A DNA stretch of 64,000 nt from Shewanella sp. GD04112 (lineage in GTDB: Bacteria; Pseudomonadota; Gammaproteobacteria; Enterobacterales; Shewanellaceae), in NCBI RefSeq assembly GCF_029835735.1, contig NZ_JAOEAL010000001.1:3596001-3660000 (forward strand), given 5' to 3'. The position numbers and the translations under genes were made by a program. The notes under the pieces are model-generated. The model was not told the origin of the DNA. It did not search any database and was given only the letters and a program-made list of their open reading frames with translations. Positions 1-7,887 of this stretch are shown one piece after another (position 1 is the stretch's first letter; the number at the start of each line of letters is the position of its first letter).

Positions 1-1
1 C

Positions 2-667
2 GAATTTAACGATCCCGATGTCGCGGGCCAAATCAGCTTTAGCGCCAACCAATATCCCAGCATCAGTCCAAGGGGCCCGGTCCCATTAGTCGCCGAAGGC
101 TTTGCGGTGTTTGATAAAGTCTCTATGCCCATCATCGCTCAAGGGGATAAAGAACCCAATGACAGCTTTCGCGAGCAACTCGTTGCCAACGCGCAGGCGG
201 CTGTCGATACCTTGGTCGATTTAGGCATTGCCGATCGCAAACAAATCGCCGTGGGTGGACACTCCTACGGGGCCTTTATGGTGGCGAACTTGCTCGCCCA
301 TACGGATTTATTCTATGCAGGCATTGCCCGTAGCGGTGCCTATAATCGCAGTCTAACGCCTTTTGGCTTTCAAAATGAGGAGCGTTACTACTGGCAAGCC
401 AATGATATTTATCAACAAATGTCACCATTTAATTATGCCGATAACATCAAATCGCCCTTGCTATTAGTTCACGGAGAGATGGATCAAAATTCAGGCACTT
501 TCCCGCTGCAATCGGAGCGACTATTTGATGCCATTCAAGGCCTTGGCGGTAAAGCAAGATTAGTTATCCTGCCCTTTGAAGGACACGGTTATGCGGCTAA
601 GGAATCCTTAGAACACTTGCTCTGGGAACAAAGCCAGTTCTTAAAGGCAAATCTGCCTATCCACTAA
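2..667 (+). CDS. Prolyl oligopeptidase family (S9) serine peptidase, C-terminal part
   Basis: The gene runs in from before the window; the open frame continues upstream of the GTG at 107, so that codon is not the start. The visible 221 residues are an alpha/beta-hydrolase catalytic domain. The nucleophile elbow GGHSYGAFM puts the catalytic Ser at bases 263-265. The acid lies in LLVHGEMDQNSGTF and the histidine in PFEGHGYAA near the C-terminus. This order (Ser, Asp, His) is that of the S9 prolyl oligopeptidase/acylaminoacyl peptidase family, which cleaves short peptides. The N-terminal beta-propeller and any signal peptide are out of view, so location cannot be judged. It converges on a large TonB-dependent receptor gene. 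Confidence 0.9.
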   Translation, partial: EFNDPDVAGQISFSANQYPSISPRGPVPLVAEGFAVFDKVSMPIIAQGDKEPNDSFREQLVANAQAAVDTLVDLGIADRKQIAVGGHSYGAFMVANLLAHTDLFYAGIARSGAYNRSLTPFGFQNEERYYWQANDIYQQMSPFNYADNIKSPLLLVHGEMDQNSGTFPLQSERLFDAIQGLGGKARLVILPFEGHGYAAKESLEHLLWEQSQFLKANLPIH

Positions 668-725
668 CCTGTAAGCCAAAGAGCGAAGTCAGCGCTTAGC
701 ATTCCACAAAAACACACCATCAGAT

Positions 726-752
726 GATTGGCGGCATAATAAGCCGCCAATC
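726..752 (+). terminator. Hairpin downstream of the S9 peptidase gene
   Basis: A perfect 10-bp stem, GATTGGCGGC / GCCGCCAATC, with a 7-base loop starts 58 bases after the peptidase stop codon. No U-run follows, so it is a likely 3' end or stabilising hairpin rather than a textbook intrinsic terminator. Confidence 0.5.
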
Positions 753-1051
753 GCTTAACAAGTTACTGCTATCACTTATCCTTAAATGCTGTGTTTATTC
801 AGTATTTAAGCGAGTATCTCCCCTCAGGTATGCACCGAAGCTTTGCCTTTTTGGCCTTTTTACTATTCCGCGTTAGCCGACTTACTTCAAGTCAGCACTC
901 ATTCAAGCTCTGGCTGAAAGAGTTAACGTTAAGCGCTTCTCGACAGAAGAAGTATCAAAGGTCTGTGTCAATCTATCCCATTGAAGGCTTAAGGCTTGAT
1001 GAGTGTGACTAACCTATTGATGTCAATATCTTGCGGATATTGGCAATAAAA
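753..1051. other. Intergenic stretch without a supported gene
   Basis: A 73-codon open frame with a GTG start (791-1012, plus) fills most of this interval. It has no convincing ribosome binding site and its composition does not look like a folded protein, so it is not called. Nothing else is seen apart from the hairpins at either side. Confidence 0.5.
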
Positions 1052-1079
1052 AACCGCATGCAGGGAGCCACATGCGGTT
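1052..1079 (-). terminator. Intrinsic terminator of the TonB-dependent receptor gene
   Basis: Read on the minus strand, AACCGCATG / CATGCGGTT forms a 9-bp stem followed directly by a run of T residues (TTTTTTATT). It lies about 40 bases past the stop of the receptor gene. Confidence 0.8.
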
Positions 1080-1115
1080 GAACAAACTTAAGTGATTAGT
1101 ATCAGTTAAACGATA

Positions 1116-4100
1116 TTAGAACTTAAGCTCTGCACCTAGGTAGGCATAGCGACCAACACCACCGCCATAGGCGCTGCTGTAGTTACCATTACCCGTTTCG
1201 ACTAAATCACCAGTATCGGCCACCCAAGGACCCTGATTGTCGAAAATATTACGCACACCGCCGTATAAACGTAATTCAGCCTGACTCACGTCCATAGTGT
1301 AAGACACCGACAAATCGTGGGTGATATACGAGCTGTAGAATAAGAATGCGGGCGTTTCTGGATTGGCTACCGCAGTGGCATCGCCAGCATCGAGTTTGGC
1401 TTGGTTTTCGGCTTTCAGCACGTTCCACTCTTCAACTCTATCGTGGCTATCGACCATGGCACTCTTATACTTAGCGCTCCAACGTACACGCCAATCATCA
1501 TTGCTCCAGGTTAATGAGATTGCACCTCTGTCCTCAAAAATCCCGCTGGCAAGCTCACCCACGTAGTCATCTTCAACTAAACCATCGGCGCCGTAGTAGC
1601 TAGTGCTAAATTCCAACACATGGGTCCAATTCGTTTTTAAGCTGAGTTCACCGTAACCGTCTAATTGCCACTCGTAGGCCATGGCGATATCAACACCACG
1701 GGTGACAATGTCATTTAGGTTCTGTTCCTGTTGGATAACCTGGGTGATTTGCCCTTCAGTATCGCGGCTGATGACCTGACAGTACTCGTTATCGGCGCCA
1801 TAGGGATTACTCGAGTTATAACATTCGGCCAGAATATCCTCGTTGTTTAGTGAACCAATGGCATCGGTAACTTTGATATCGTAATAATCGACCGCCAGAT
1901 TAAAGCCTTCGAGGAAGGCTGGCGCCATGGTAAAGCCTAAGGTATAGGTATCCGCGGTTTCCTCGGTGAGGTTTTCATTACCGGCGTTCGGCGAATATTT
2001 AGAACCGCCCGCATCTTCAAAGATACCGTTAGTCGCAATTGCGGCTGCAATACCAGGGTCTTGGCGACAACTATCATGTCCCGCCCCTGTAGAGGTTGCT
2101 GTTACCCCATCACAAATATCGCGAATACTGTCGTAATCTCCACGGGGTGGAGAAATCAGTTCAGTAATATTCGGCGCACGTTGCGAACGAGAGTAGTTAG
2201 CACGTAGGGCATAGTTGGCAATCGGCTCCCACAGGATACCCGCACGATAGCTCGACATTAAGTCGATGTTTTTCTGGCTGTAATCGGCAAGACGTAATGA
2301 CAAGTCTAGGTCGAGCCTATTAGCAAAAGCCTCATCCCTTAACAAAGGAAGATTCGCTTCACCAAAGGCTTCCCATACGGTCACATCCCCTTCAAAGGGC
2401 GGCACATCGTTAAACGTTATCGCATCGCCACGCATCGCTTTATCGGTATCGACGGCTTGAGTATCACGGCGATATTCGACCCCGAATGCCGATTGCACGC
2501 CACCCGCGGGCAATTCAAACAATTCACCTGAGATAAATCCTAGAGCATTAAATTGTGTAATATCCGTGTTGATATAAGGATTGGCACGGATATAGTCCGC
2601 CCCTTCCTTACTGATTGAACCTTCACCAAAGATATTGACGGGAACACAGCCCTCGGCCCTTGCCTCTTCACTGGCACATTGGATAGTCACACCATCGGCG
2701 GCGTATTCAGCATCCAGAGCATATTGCAGACGACGAATACTGATCTCATTGCTGCGGCGCTGACGCTGTTCAAACTTACCGTAACCCAGTGAGGCATCCC
2801 AGGTCCAAGTTTCAAATAAGTTGCCCTGCAATCCCGCCCAAGTACGCAAAGTAGTACGCTCGTTATCGCTCTCAACGGGCCCAACTTCTTGGAAGCGACG
2901 ATCCCAAGTGATGCTCTTGCCTGCTGTTGCAGCAATTTCGGCTGGCACATAAGGATTGTTTGGTGAAATACTGCCCGCAGCAATAGTACCGGGAAGACCC
3001 GTTACAGGGTCGATATAGAGTTCAGTGTCGTTATAGTCTTGGCCTTCGGCATCGGTACGACGAAACGCGTTATTGCGGCTAAACTGTACTTGCACATTCG
3101 CGCGCACATCATCACTCAGGTCATAGTTCATTTTGACCGCCGCGGCCAAGGTATCCTCAGGGACCTTTAATAAACCTGTGGTGTAACCGTTATAACCATC
3201 ACGCTCTTCTTTAAAATCGGTTTTAAGCTCAGTGCCATCGTACCACCAAGAGTTTGATTTAAAGCGGCCACCGACGATGTCATTACTGCGTTCGCGCCAA
3301 TCGTCTCGGGTAATATCGCGCATACACTGGTCGCCATCGACAGTGTTCATGGCATTACACATTTGCTTTTCATCGTAGGCAAAACTTGACTCATACAGAG
3401 CTCTTTCCCTGTCGGTCGCAAATAAGCCATGTTGTTTATCATAAGTCGCACTGGCGAAGATATAACCTTTATCGCCATTAAAATCAGTGCCATAACCTAC
3501 ATCGACAGTGGTTTCACGACCACCACCTTCGGTGGTTTCGCCGCCACGGGCGTTAATCTCAAAGCCCGTCTTGTTCTGTTGAGTGATAATGTTCACCACC
3601 CCTGCAATCGCATCGGAACCATAAACAGCCGACGCCCCGCCGGTAATGATTTCGACCTTATCGACCATAGCGGCAGGAATGGTGCTTAAGCTGACATAGT
3701 TACCGCTATAACTGTTTGATACTACGCGGCGTCCATCGATCAAGGTTAGAGTGCGGTCTGTACCTAGGTTACGTAAATCAATGGTTGAAAGACCCGTATT
3801 TTGCACGCTCGATTGGCTATTTGTACTGCTAACGCCTTCTGCTAATGCAGGAATTTGGTCAACTAGAATATCAGCCAATGATCCAATACCGCTATCGGCG
3901 ATATCTTTCGCATCTAAGCCCTGCAGTGGAGTGCTAAGTGAAAAGCTGTCACGCTTAATCCGCGAGCCCGTGACTGTCACTTTTTCGATGCTTTCTTGTT
4001 TATCCGCTACCTCGACTTCAACCCGATTAGCGCTTTCATTCACCGCATTCACTTCAATCGTATCGGCAGCCCATGCTACCGAAGGAGCAATGCCAAACAT

Positions 4101-4139
4101 CGAAGCTTGGATTGCCAAGGTCAATAATTTCTTCTTCAT
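1116..4139 (-). CDS. TonB-dependent outer-membrane receptor
   Basis: Predicted 1,007-residue outer-membrane active transporter powered by TonB-ExbBD. The start is placed at the internal ATG (4139) because MKKKLLTLAIQ opens a typical signal peptide ending near SVAWA and a purine-rich GGTGGGAAGG lies just upstream; the longer frame to 4172 has no ribosome site. A plug domain follows the signal peptide (LRNLGTDRTLTLIDGRR, then VEIITGGASAVYGSDAIAGV). The rest is a long beta-barrel ending in ELKF with a terminal Phe, as expected for Bam-assembled barrels. Size and plug resemble the peptide/carbohydrate receptors common in Shewanella and Alteromonas. No Fur box was seen, so a siderophore role is not indicated. 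The convergent S9 peptidase hints at peptide uptake, which is inference only. Confidence 0.92.
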   Translation of the reverse strand: MKKKLLTLAIQASMFGIAPSVAWAADTIEVNAVNESANRVEVEVADKQESIEKVTVTGSRIKRDSFSLSTPLQGLDAKDIADSGIGSLADILVDQIPALAEGVSSTNSQSSVQNTGLSTIDLRNLGTDRTLTLIDGRRVVSNSYSGNYVSLSTIPAAMVDKVEIITGGASAVYGSDAIAGVVNIITQQNKTGFEINARGGETTEGGGRETTVDVGYGTDFNGDKGYIFASATYDKQHGLFATDRERALYESSFAYDEKQMCNAMNTVDGDQCMRDITRDDWRERSNDIVGGRFKSNSWWYDGTELKTDFKEERDGYNGYTTGLLKVPEDTLAAAVKMNYDLSDDVRANVQVQFSRNNAFRRTDAEGQDYNDTELYIDPVTGLPGTIAAGSISPNNPYVPAEIAATAGKSITWDRRFQEVGPVESDNERTTLRTWAGLQGNLFETWTWDASLGYGKFEQRQRRSNEISIRRLQYALDAEYAADGVTIQCASEEARAEGCVPVNIFGEGSISKEGADYIRANPYINTDITQFNALGFISGELFELPAGGVQSAFGVEYRRDTQAVDTDKAMRGDAITFNDVPPFEGDVTVWEAFGEANLPLLRDEAFANRLDLDLSLRLADYSQKNIDLMSSYRAGILWEPIANYALRANYSRSQRAPNITELISPPRGDYDSIRDICDGVTATSTGAGHDSCRQDPGIAAAIATNGIFEDAGGSKYSPNAGNENLTEETADTYTLGFTMAPAFLEGFNLAVDYYDIKVTDAIGSLNNEDILAECYNSSNPYGADNEYCQVISRDTEGQITQVIQQEQNLNDIVTRGVDIAMAYEWQLDGYGELSLKTNWTHVLEFSTSYYGADGLVEDDYVGELASGIFEDRGAISLTWSNDDWRVRWSAKYKSAMVDSHDRVEEWNVLKAENQAKLDAGDATAVANPETPAFLFYSSYITHDLSVSYTMDVSQAELRLYGGVRNIFDNQGPWVADTGDLVETGNGNYSSAYGGGVGRYAYLGAELKF

Positions 4140-4829
4140 CCTTCCCACCTTCACTTTTACAGCGCAAGCCATTCTTGTTGTTATTTGGAGCTGTTACTTG
4201 TTCTCGCCAAAAGTGCATTTATCGCTGCGATGTATCGTCAAACCCGTAGGCTTGCCAACCAGCAACAGCAAGAAAACACAATTAACATTTCAGCAACCAA
4301 AACGTTGTACTTTGCAGAGTGAAGGGCGGCAACGATATGCCACTCGTTTCTTTGCCCGTTTTATATCTATTAAATATCTATTCTTTTATTTTCAGAATAT
4401 TAGCTGCATAAAAAGAGAATAAACCGACTATTGAATCCTCAAAAAACATCGCAAAAAAATCCCCCATACCAACTGATTTTCATCAATACGGCCTTGGTAA
4501 ATAACCAACAAAAATGACGAATGTACCCAAAATAACCCGCTCATTGGCGCATTAAGCCACGTATCAAAAATGCACAATGTAAAAATCCATCTATGCTTGA
4601 TCACAGTTGTGTCATCTAAACTCGCTAAAGTGATTGTTAACTAAGCAGTAAATACACAACAGACTCACTGTCAGGGCCGTACAAAGCCTGCACACTCTGG
4701 GCGCGCAAACATATCAATTAAGGGAATGGTTATTTATCTAGCTCGACTTAACCAGCAAGATAAACAAAGGTTTATGCAAAGAACGCGAAGCGTATATCGG
4801 CATAAATCGACTGAATAGGAAATCAATCA
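4140..4829. other. Long AT-rich intergenic region between the receptor gene and aqpZ
   Basis: About 690 bases separate two divergent genes. It must hold both promoters. No RNA gene, repeat or convincing operator was recognised by eye, and the short open frames crossing it look like chance. Confidence 0.5.
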
Positions 4830-5525
4830 ATGAATATGTCACAAAAAATGGCGGCAGAATTTTTGGGCACTCTGTGGCTCGTTCTCGGCGGCTGCGGCAG
4901 CGCAGTGCTGGCGGCGGCCTTTCCAGAAGTTGGGATAGGCTTACTTGGGGTGGCGTTAGCCTTTGGTTTAACGGTTCTGACGATGGCGTTCGCCATTGGT
5001 CATATTTCAGGTTGCCACTTAAACCCCGCCGTATCCTTTGGACTCTGGGCTGGCGGACGTTTTCCGGCATCGGAACTGCTACCTTATATCATTGCCCAAG
5101 TGGCGGGCGGTATTGTCGGTGCTGGCGTATTGTACGCAATCGCCTCAGGGCAAGAAGGTTTTAGTCTCGCGGCGGGCTTTGCTTCTAACGGCTTTGGCGA
5201 ACATTCGCCCGGCGGTTACAGCATGATGTCGGTGTTGATCTGCGAAATCATGATGACCTTGTTCTTTCTATTGGTGATTTTAGGGGCGACCGATGAGCGA
5301 GCACCTAAAGGCTTTGCGCCCATTGCGATTGGTCTGTGTTTAACTCTTATCCACTTGATCAGTATTCCCGTGTCAAACACCTCGGTCAATCCGGCACGCA
5401 GTACAGGCCCTGCGCTGTTTGTCGGCGATTGGGCCGTTTCGCAACTGTGGATTTTTTGGGTCGCTCCTATCCTTGGTGCCATTCTCGCCGGCGTGATTTA
5501 CCGTTATTTCAACGCTGCTAAGTAA
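4830..5525 (+). CDS. aqpZ: Aquaporin Z, water channel
   Basis: A 231-residue inner-membrane MIP-family channel that lets water cross in response to osmotic change. Both half-helix signature motifs are present: HLNPAVS with Asn at about residue 65 and SVNPARS with Asn at about residue 187. Each lies in one of the two inverted repeats, with six strongly hydrophobic segments around them. The length equals E. coli AqpZ (231). The narrow pore Arg follows the second NPA, as in water-selective members, and there is no glycerol-facilitator insertion. A second ATG two codons in is possible; AGGA lies upstream of both. The gene is monocistronic with its own terminator. Confidence 0.95.
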   Translation: MNMSQKMAAEFLGTLWLVLGGCGSAVLAAAFPEVGIGLLGVALAFGLTVLTMAFAIGHISGCHLNPAVSFGLWAGGRFPASELLPYIIAQVAGGIVGAGVLYAIASGQEGFSLAAGFASNGFGEHSPGGYSMMSVLICEIMMTLFFLLVILGATDERAPKGFAPIAIGLCLTLIHLISIPVSNTSVNPARSTGPALFVGDWAVSQLWIFWVAPILGAILAGVIYRYFNAAK

Positions 5526-5537
5526 TTCCCCCGCTAG

Positions 5538-5570
5538 CAACAGCGCCCTCGCGGCGCTGTTGTGCTTTTT
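5538..5570 (+). terminator. Intrinsic terminator of aqpZ
   Basis: Stem CAACAGCGCC / GGCGCTGTTG with a 5-base loop, followed by TGCTTTTT, 12 bases after the aqpZ stop. Confidence 0.85.
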
Positions 5571-5681
5571 CAAACCCCGCTCTAATGTTACCATCTTGCC
5601 AACTGGTGAGTTTTGCTGTGCTGACGCTATACATGAGTAGCACAACAGGCTTCGCCCTATTCACGCATAAGAGATATTTTC

Positions 5682-6062
5682 ATGAGCAAGACTGTTAAAA
5701 CCTTTGCAGAAGCCGCTGGCATGACTCCAGAAGGTCGTTACGATTACCTCGTTGAACAAGTTAAACAACACAAAGTGTTATGGACGCTACAGGACCAAGA
5801 TGGTTGCGTCATGCTGACCACTGAAGATGAAGATTGCATCCCAATGTGGCCAACCGAAGAAGCGGCTGAATCTTGGGCCGTCGATGACTGGAGTGACTGC
5901 CAAACCTTAGCGATTCCCTATGATGAATGGCATGAAAGATGGGTTCCTGGCATGGAAGACGACGATCTGTTTGTTGCCGTATTCCCAGTACAGGATGACT
6001 TAGGAGTGGTCATTCCACCCTATGAATTAGATCAACGTTTAGTCACTAAACAAAGCCACTAA
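5682..6062 (+). CDS. DUF2750 family protein
   Basis: A 126-residue soluble acidic protein. The pattern matches what I know as DUF2750: an N-terminal helix (FAEAAGMTPEGRYDYLV), a central WTLQDQDGCVML strand, then IPMWPTEEAAESWA and YDEWHERWVPGMEDD. No catalytic motif is apparent and the function of the family is unknown to me. It starts 19 bases before the end of a weak AGAG ribosome site and is followed after 19 bases by a membrane protein gene on the same strand, with a shared terminator pair beyond, so the two are probably cotranscribed. Confidence 0.8.
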   Translation: MSKTVKTFAEAAGMTPEGRYDYLVEQVKQHKVLWTLQDQDGCVMLTTEDEDCIPMWPTEEAAESWAVDDWSDCQTLAIPYDEWHERWVPGMEDDDLFVAVFPVQDDLGVVIPPYELDQRLVTKQSH

Positions 6063-6081
6063 TCAATAAGGGCAAACTGCA

Positions 6082-6537
6082 ATGTCGCTGAGCGAGCAAG
6101 AATCCTCTTTGGCAACTCAGGCTACGCCGCCCTTGGCAAAAGCCCGTTTACCTAAACGCTTAATTGCCTTGCTGCTACTCTATGTTGCAGCATCTGTAAG
6201 CGGCTTAATTGCCAAACAAGGGGTGCTTTTCTGCCTGTTAACCCTATTGATGGTGCTCGGGATTATCGGTCGCCAAAAAGCTGGGCTGATTATGTTAAGG
6301 GGTTACACCTTAGTGCAGTTGGCGCTAGTCAGCATGTTACCTGTGATCCTTTATGATCCTGACAATCTCGTGGCTGGGCCAACCACTGTGCACCTTGGCG
6401 AGTGGCAAGAAAAGCTGCCCGATTACGTGATTTTTATCGTGTTGATCGTTTTATCTTTATTGCAGGTGTGGGTGGCATTCGATAAGAAAGTGAAAGCTTG
6501 GTTTAAACCCAAGCTTAATCTGAATATTATGAATTAA
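6082..6537 (+). CDS. Small inner-membrane protein of unknown function
   Basis: A 151-residue protein. After a polar N-terminus of about 28 residues it has four likely membrane segments: RLIALLLLYVAASVSGLI, VLFCLLTLLMVLGII, YTLVQLALVSMLPVIL, and YVIFIVLIVLSLLQVWVAF. A short extracytoplasmic or cytoplasmic loop lies between the third and fourth. The C-terminus is basic (KKVKAWFKPK). AAGGG lies 10 bases before the ATG. I do not recognise the family; the only context is likely cotranscription with the DUF2750 gene. Confidence 0.75.
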   Translation: MSLSEQESSLATQATPPLAKARLPKRLIALLLLYVAASVSGLIAKQGVLFCLLTLLMVLGIIGRQKAGLIMLRGYTLVQLALVSMLPVILYDPDNLVAGPTTVHLGEWQEKLPDYVIFIVLIVLSLLQVWVAFDKKVKAWFKPKLNLNIMN

Positions 6538-6542
6538 CTCCA

Positions 6543-6568
6543 AAGCAAGGCGATTACGCCTTGCTTTT
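6543..6568 (+). terminator. Intrinsic terminator after the small membrane protein gene
   Basis: Stem AAGCAAGGCG / CGCCTTGCTT with loop ATTA and a short T-run, starting 5 bases after the stop codon. Confidence 0.8.
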
Positions 6569-6597
6569 CCAATACTTGCAACAGTGGAAAGACCAAC

Positions 6598-6626
6598 AAA
6601 AAAGCCGTCATCTCGACGGCTTTTTT
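6598..6626. terminator. Bidirectional terminator shared with erpA
   Basis: AAAAAAGCCGTC / GACGGCTTTTTT with a 5-base loop works on both strands, between the plus-strand unit ending at 6537 and erpA on the minus strand ending at 6664. Confidence 0.85.
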
Positions 6627-6663
6627 ATCTTCTATATCAGTTCACTACATGCGTAGAACAAAC

Positions 6664-7014
6664 TTAAACGGAGAAACTTGCACCACAACCACAAGTCGTT
6701 GTCGCATTCGGGTTCTTCACAAAGAAACGCGAACCTTCGAGGCCAGAAGTGTAATCCACTTCACCGCCAACGAGGTATTGTAAGCTCATGGGATCGACGA
6801 CCAATTGGACGCCTTGCTTCTCAACGGTGAAGTCGCCTTCGTTGACCTTTTCATCAAAGGTAAAGCCGTACTGAAATCCAGAACAACCACCACCCGTCAC
6901 GTACACACGCAGTTTAAGTGCAGGATTTTGCTCTTCTTCCAACAAGCCCTTTACCTTAGCGGCTGCCGCATCGGTAAATTTGATAGGCATTGCTGCATCA
7001 GCTTGATCAGTCAT
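6664..7014 (-). CDS. erpA: Iron-sulfur cluster insertion protein ErpA
   Basis: A 116-residue A-type carrier that hands Fe-S clusters to apo-enzymes, including isoprenoid-synthesis proteins in E. coli. The three conserved cysteines are present: one in GGGCSGFQYGF and two in the C-terminal TCGCGASF. The N-terminal MTDQADAAMPIKFTDAAA and length match ErpA rather than IscA (about 107) or SufA. The ATG overlaps the last eight bases of the upstream membrane-protein gene (ATGACTGA), so translation is likely coupled; AAGAGG lies inside that gene, 5 bases before the ATG. Confidence 0.95.
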   Translation of the reverse strand: MTDQADAAMPIKFTDAAAAKVKGLLEEEQNPALKLRVYVTGGGCSGFQYGFTFDEKVNEGDFTVEKQGVQLVVDPMSLQYLVGGEVDYTSGLEGSRFFVKNPNATTTCGCGASFSV

Positions 7015-7813
7015 TACTACCTCTTACATCAGTTTTCTGGGGCAAATTATCCGTTACCTGACTATTTTGTTCAAGTATTACCCGCGGTTCTTTTTCACCC
7101 TGTAATAACTCAGGGACACTATAGACATGCTCTGTCTGCGAATTTTTGGTCCAGCGGCTCGAAGGCACCACCACTTTGACTTTGACCTGCACCACATTAA
7201 ACCCTGCAGGCACACTCACTTTGGTATCTATGACCTGAAAATAGCGAAAATCAAACTCGAGCTTAGAACCCGTGAGTTTGTTCACACTTAACTCAACGGA
7301 TTTTCCGTCTTGCACCCCAATGAGGGTGATTTCGGTACGACCTTGAATCGCCTGCTTACGTTTTTGCAGCTGAGTTAAAATCAGTTTTAAATTGTATTCA
7401 TCCGCTAAGGCGCCCGGCGTCATTTCTAAACCGTGAATAGCCACCCCTTCGGCATTGTCATCCGGCGACATGATACTGCGATAAAAGGCTAATTCGCGCT
7501 CTAACTCTTTTTGTTTTTTCATCTGCTGCGCAAACATATCCTGCATTTGCGCATTGGCTTCACGCTCGACAGATAATTCTAAATTACGTGTCGCAAGTTC
7601 CTGGGTTTGCGCCTCAAGTTCCGCGGTGACACGTTGCAGTTTACCGCCGCCAATATGCTTTACGACAGGCTCATCACTGTTGAGCACAATAAAGCTTACC
7701 CAAGCGCCTAACAGAAATGCCACTAAGACTAAGGACAATAAATACTTGGTCGATGGACGATACTTTAGATCCATGACTTGCAGCCGATCTAGCCAACGAT
7801 GATAATTTGGCAT
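7007..7813 (-). CDS. Coiled-coil inner-membrane protein (resembles DUF6776)
   Basis: A 268-residue protein if started at MPNYHRWLDRLQ (7813), where AGGGG lies about 10 bases upstream; an earlier in-frame ATG at 7873 has no such site. A short cytoplasmic N-terminus is followed by one membrane helix (YLLSLVLVAFLLGAWVSF), a coiled coil of about 70 residues rich in Glu/Gln (LEAQTQELATRNLELSVERE), and a periplasmic beta-rich domain. That topology and its position upstream of erpA resemble DUF6776 proteins, which I state from memory with limited certainty. Role unknown. The frame overlaps erpA by 8 bases, so the two form one operon. Confidence 0.75.
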   Translation of the reverse strand: MPNYHRWLDRLQVMDLKYRPSTKYLLSLVLVAFLLGAWVSFIVLNSDEPVVKHIGGGKLQRVTAELEAQTQELATRNLELSVEREANAQMQDMFAQQMKKQKELERELAFYRSIMSPDDNAEGVAIHGLEMTPGALADEYNLKLILTQLQKRKQAIQGRTEITLIGVQDGKSVELSVNKLTGSKLEFDFRYFQVIDTKVSVPAGFNVVQVKVKVVVPSSRWTKNSQTEHVYSVPELLQGEKEPRVILEQNSQVTDNLPQKTDVRGSND

Positions 7814-7887
7814 TAGGTAACAGCCCCTTATATAAAATACAATCAACTCAAGAACGAGTTCGATACAATACAACTCAGGCCAATGCA

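Noticed and set aside
791..1012. 73-codon plus-strand frame with GTG start
   Set aside because: No ribosome binding site, composition unlike a folded protein, and it lies between two 3'-end hairpins.
2687..2983. 98-codon frame inside the TonB receptor gene
   Set aside because: Same-strand, out-of-frame shadow of a clear coding sequence; no own signals.
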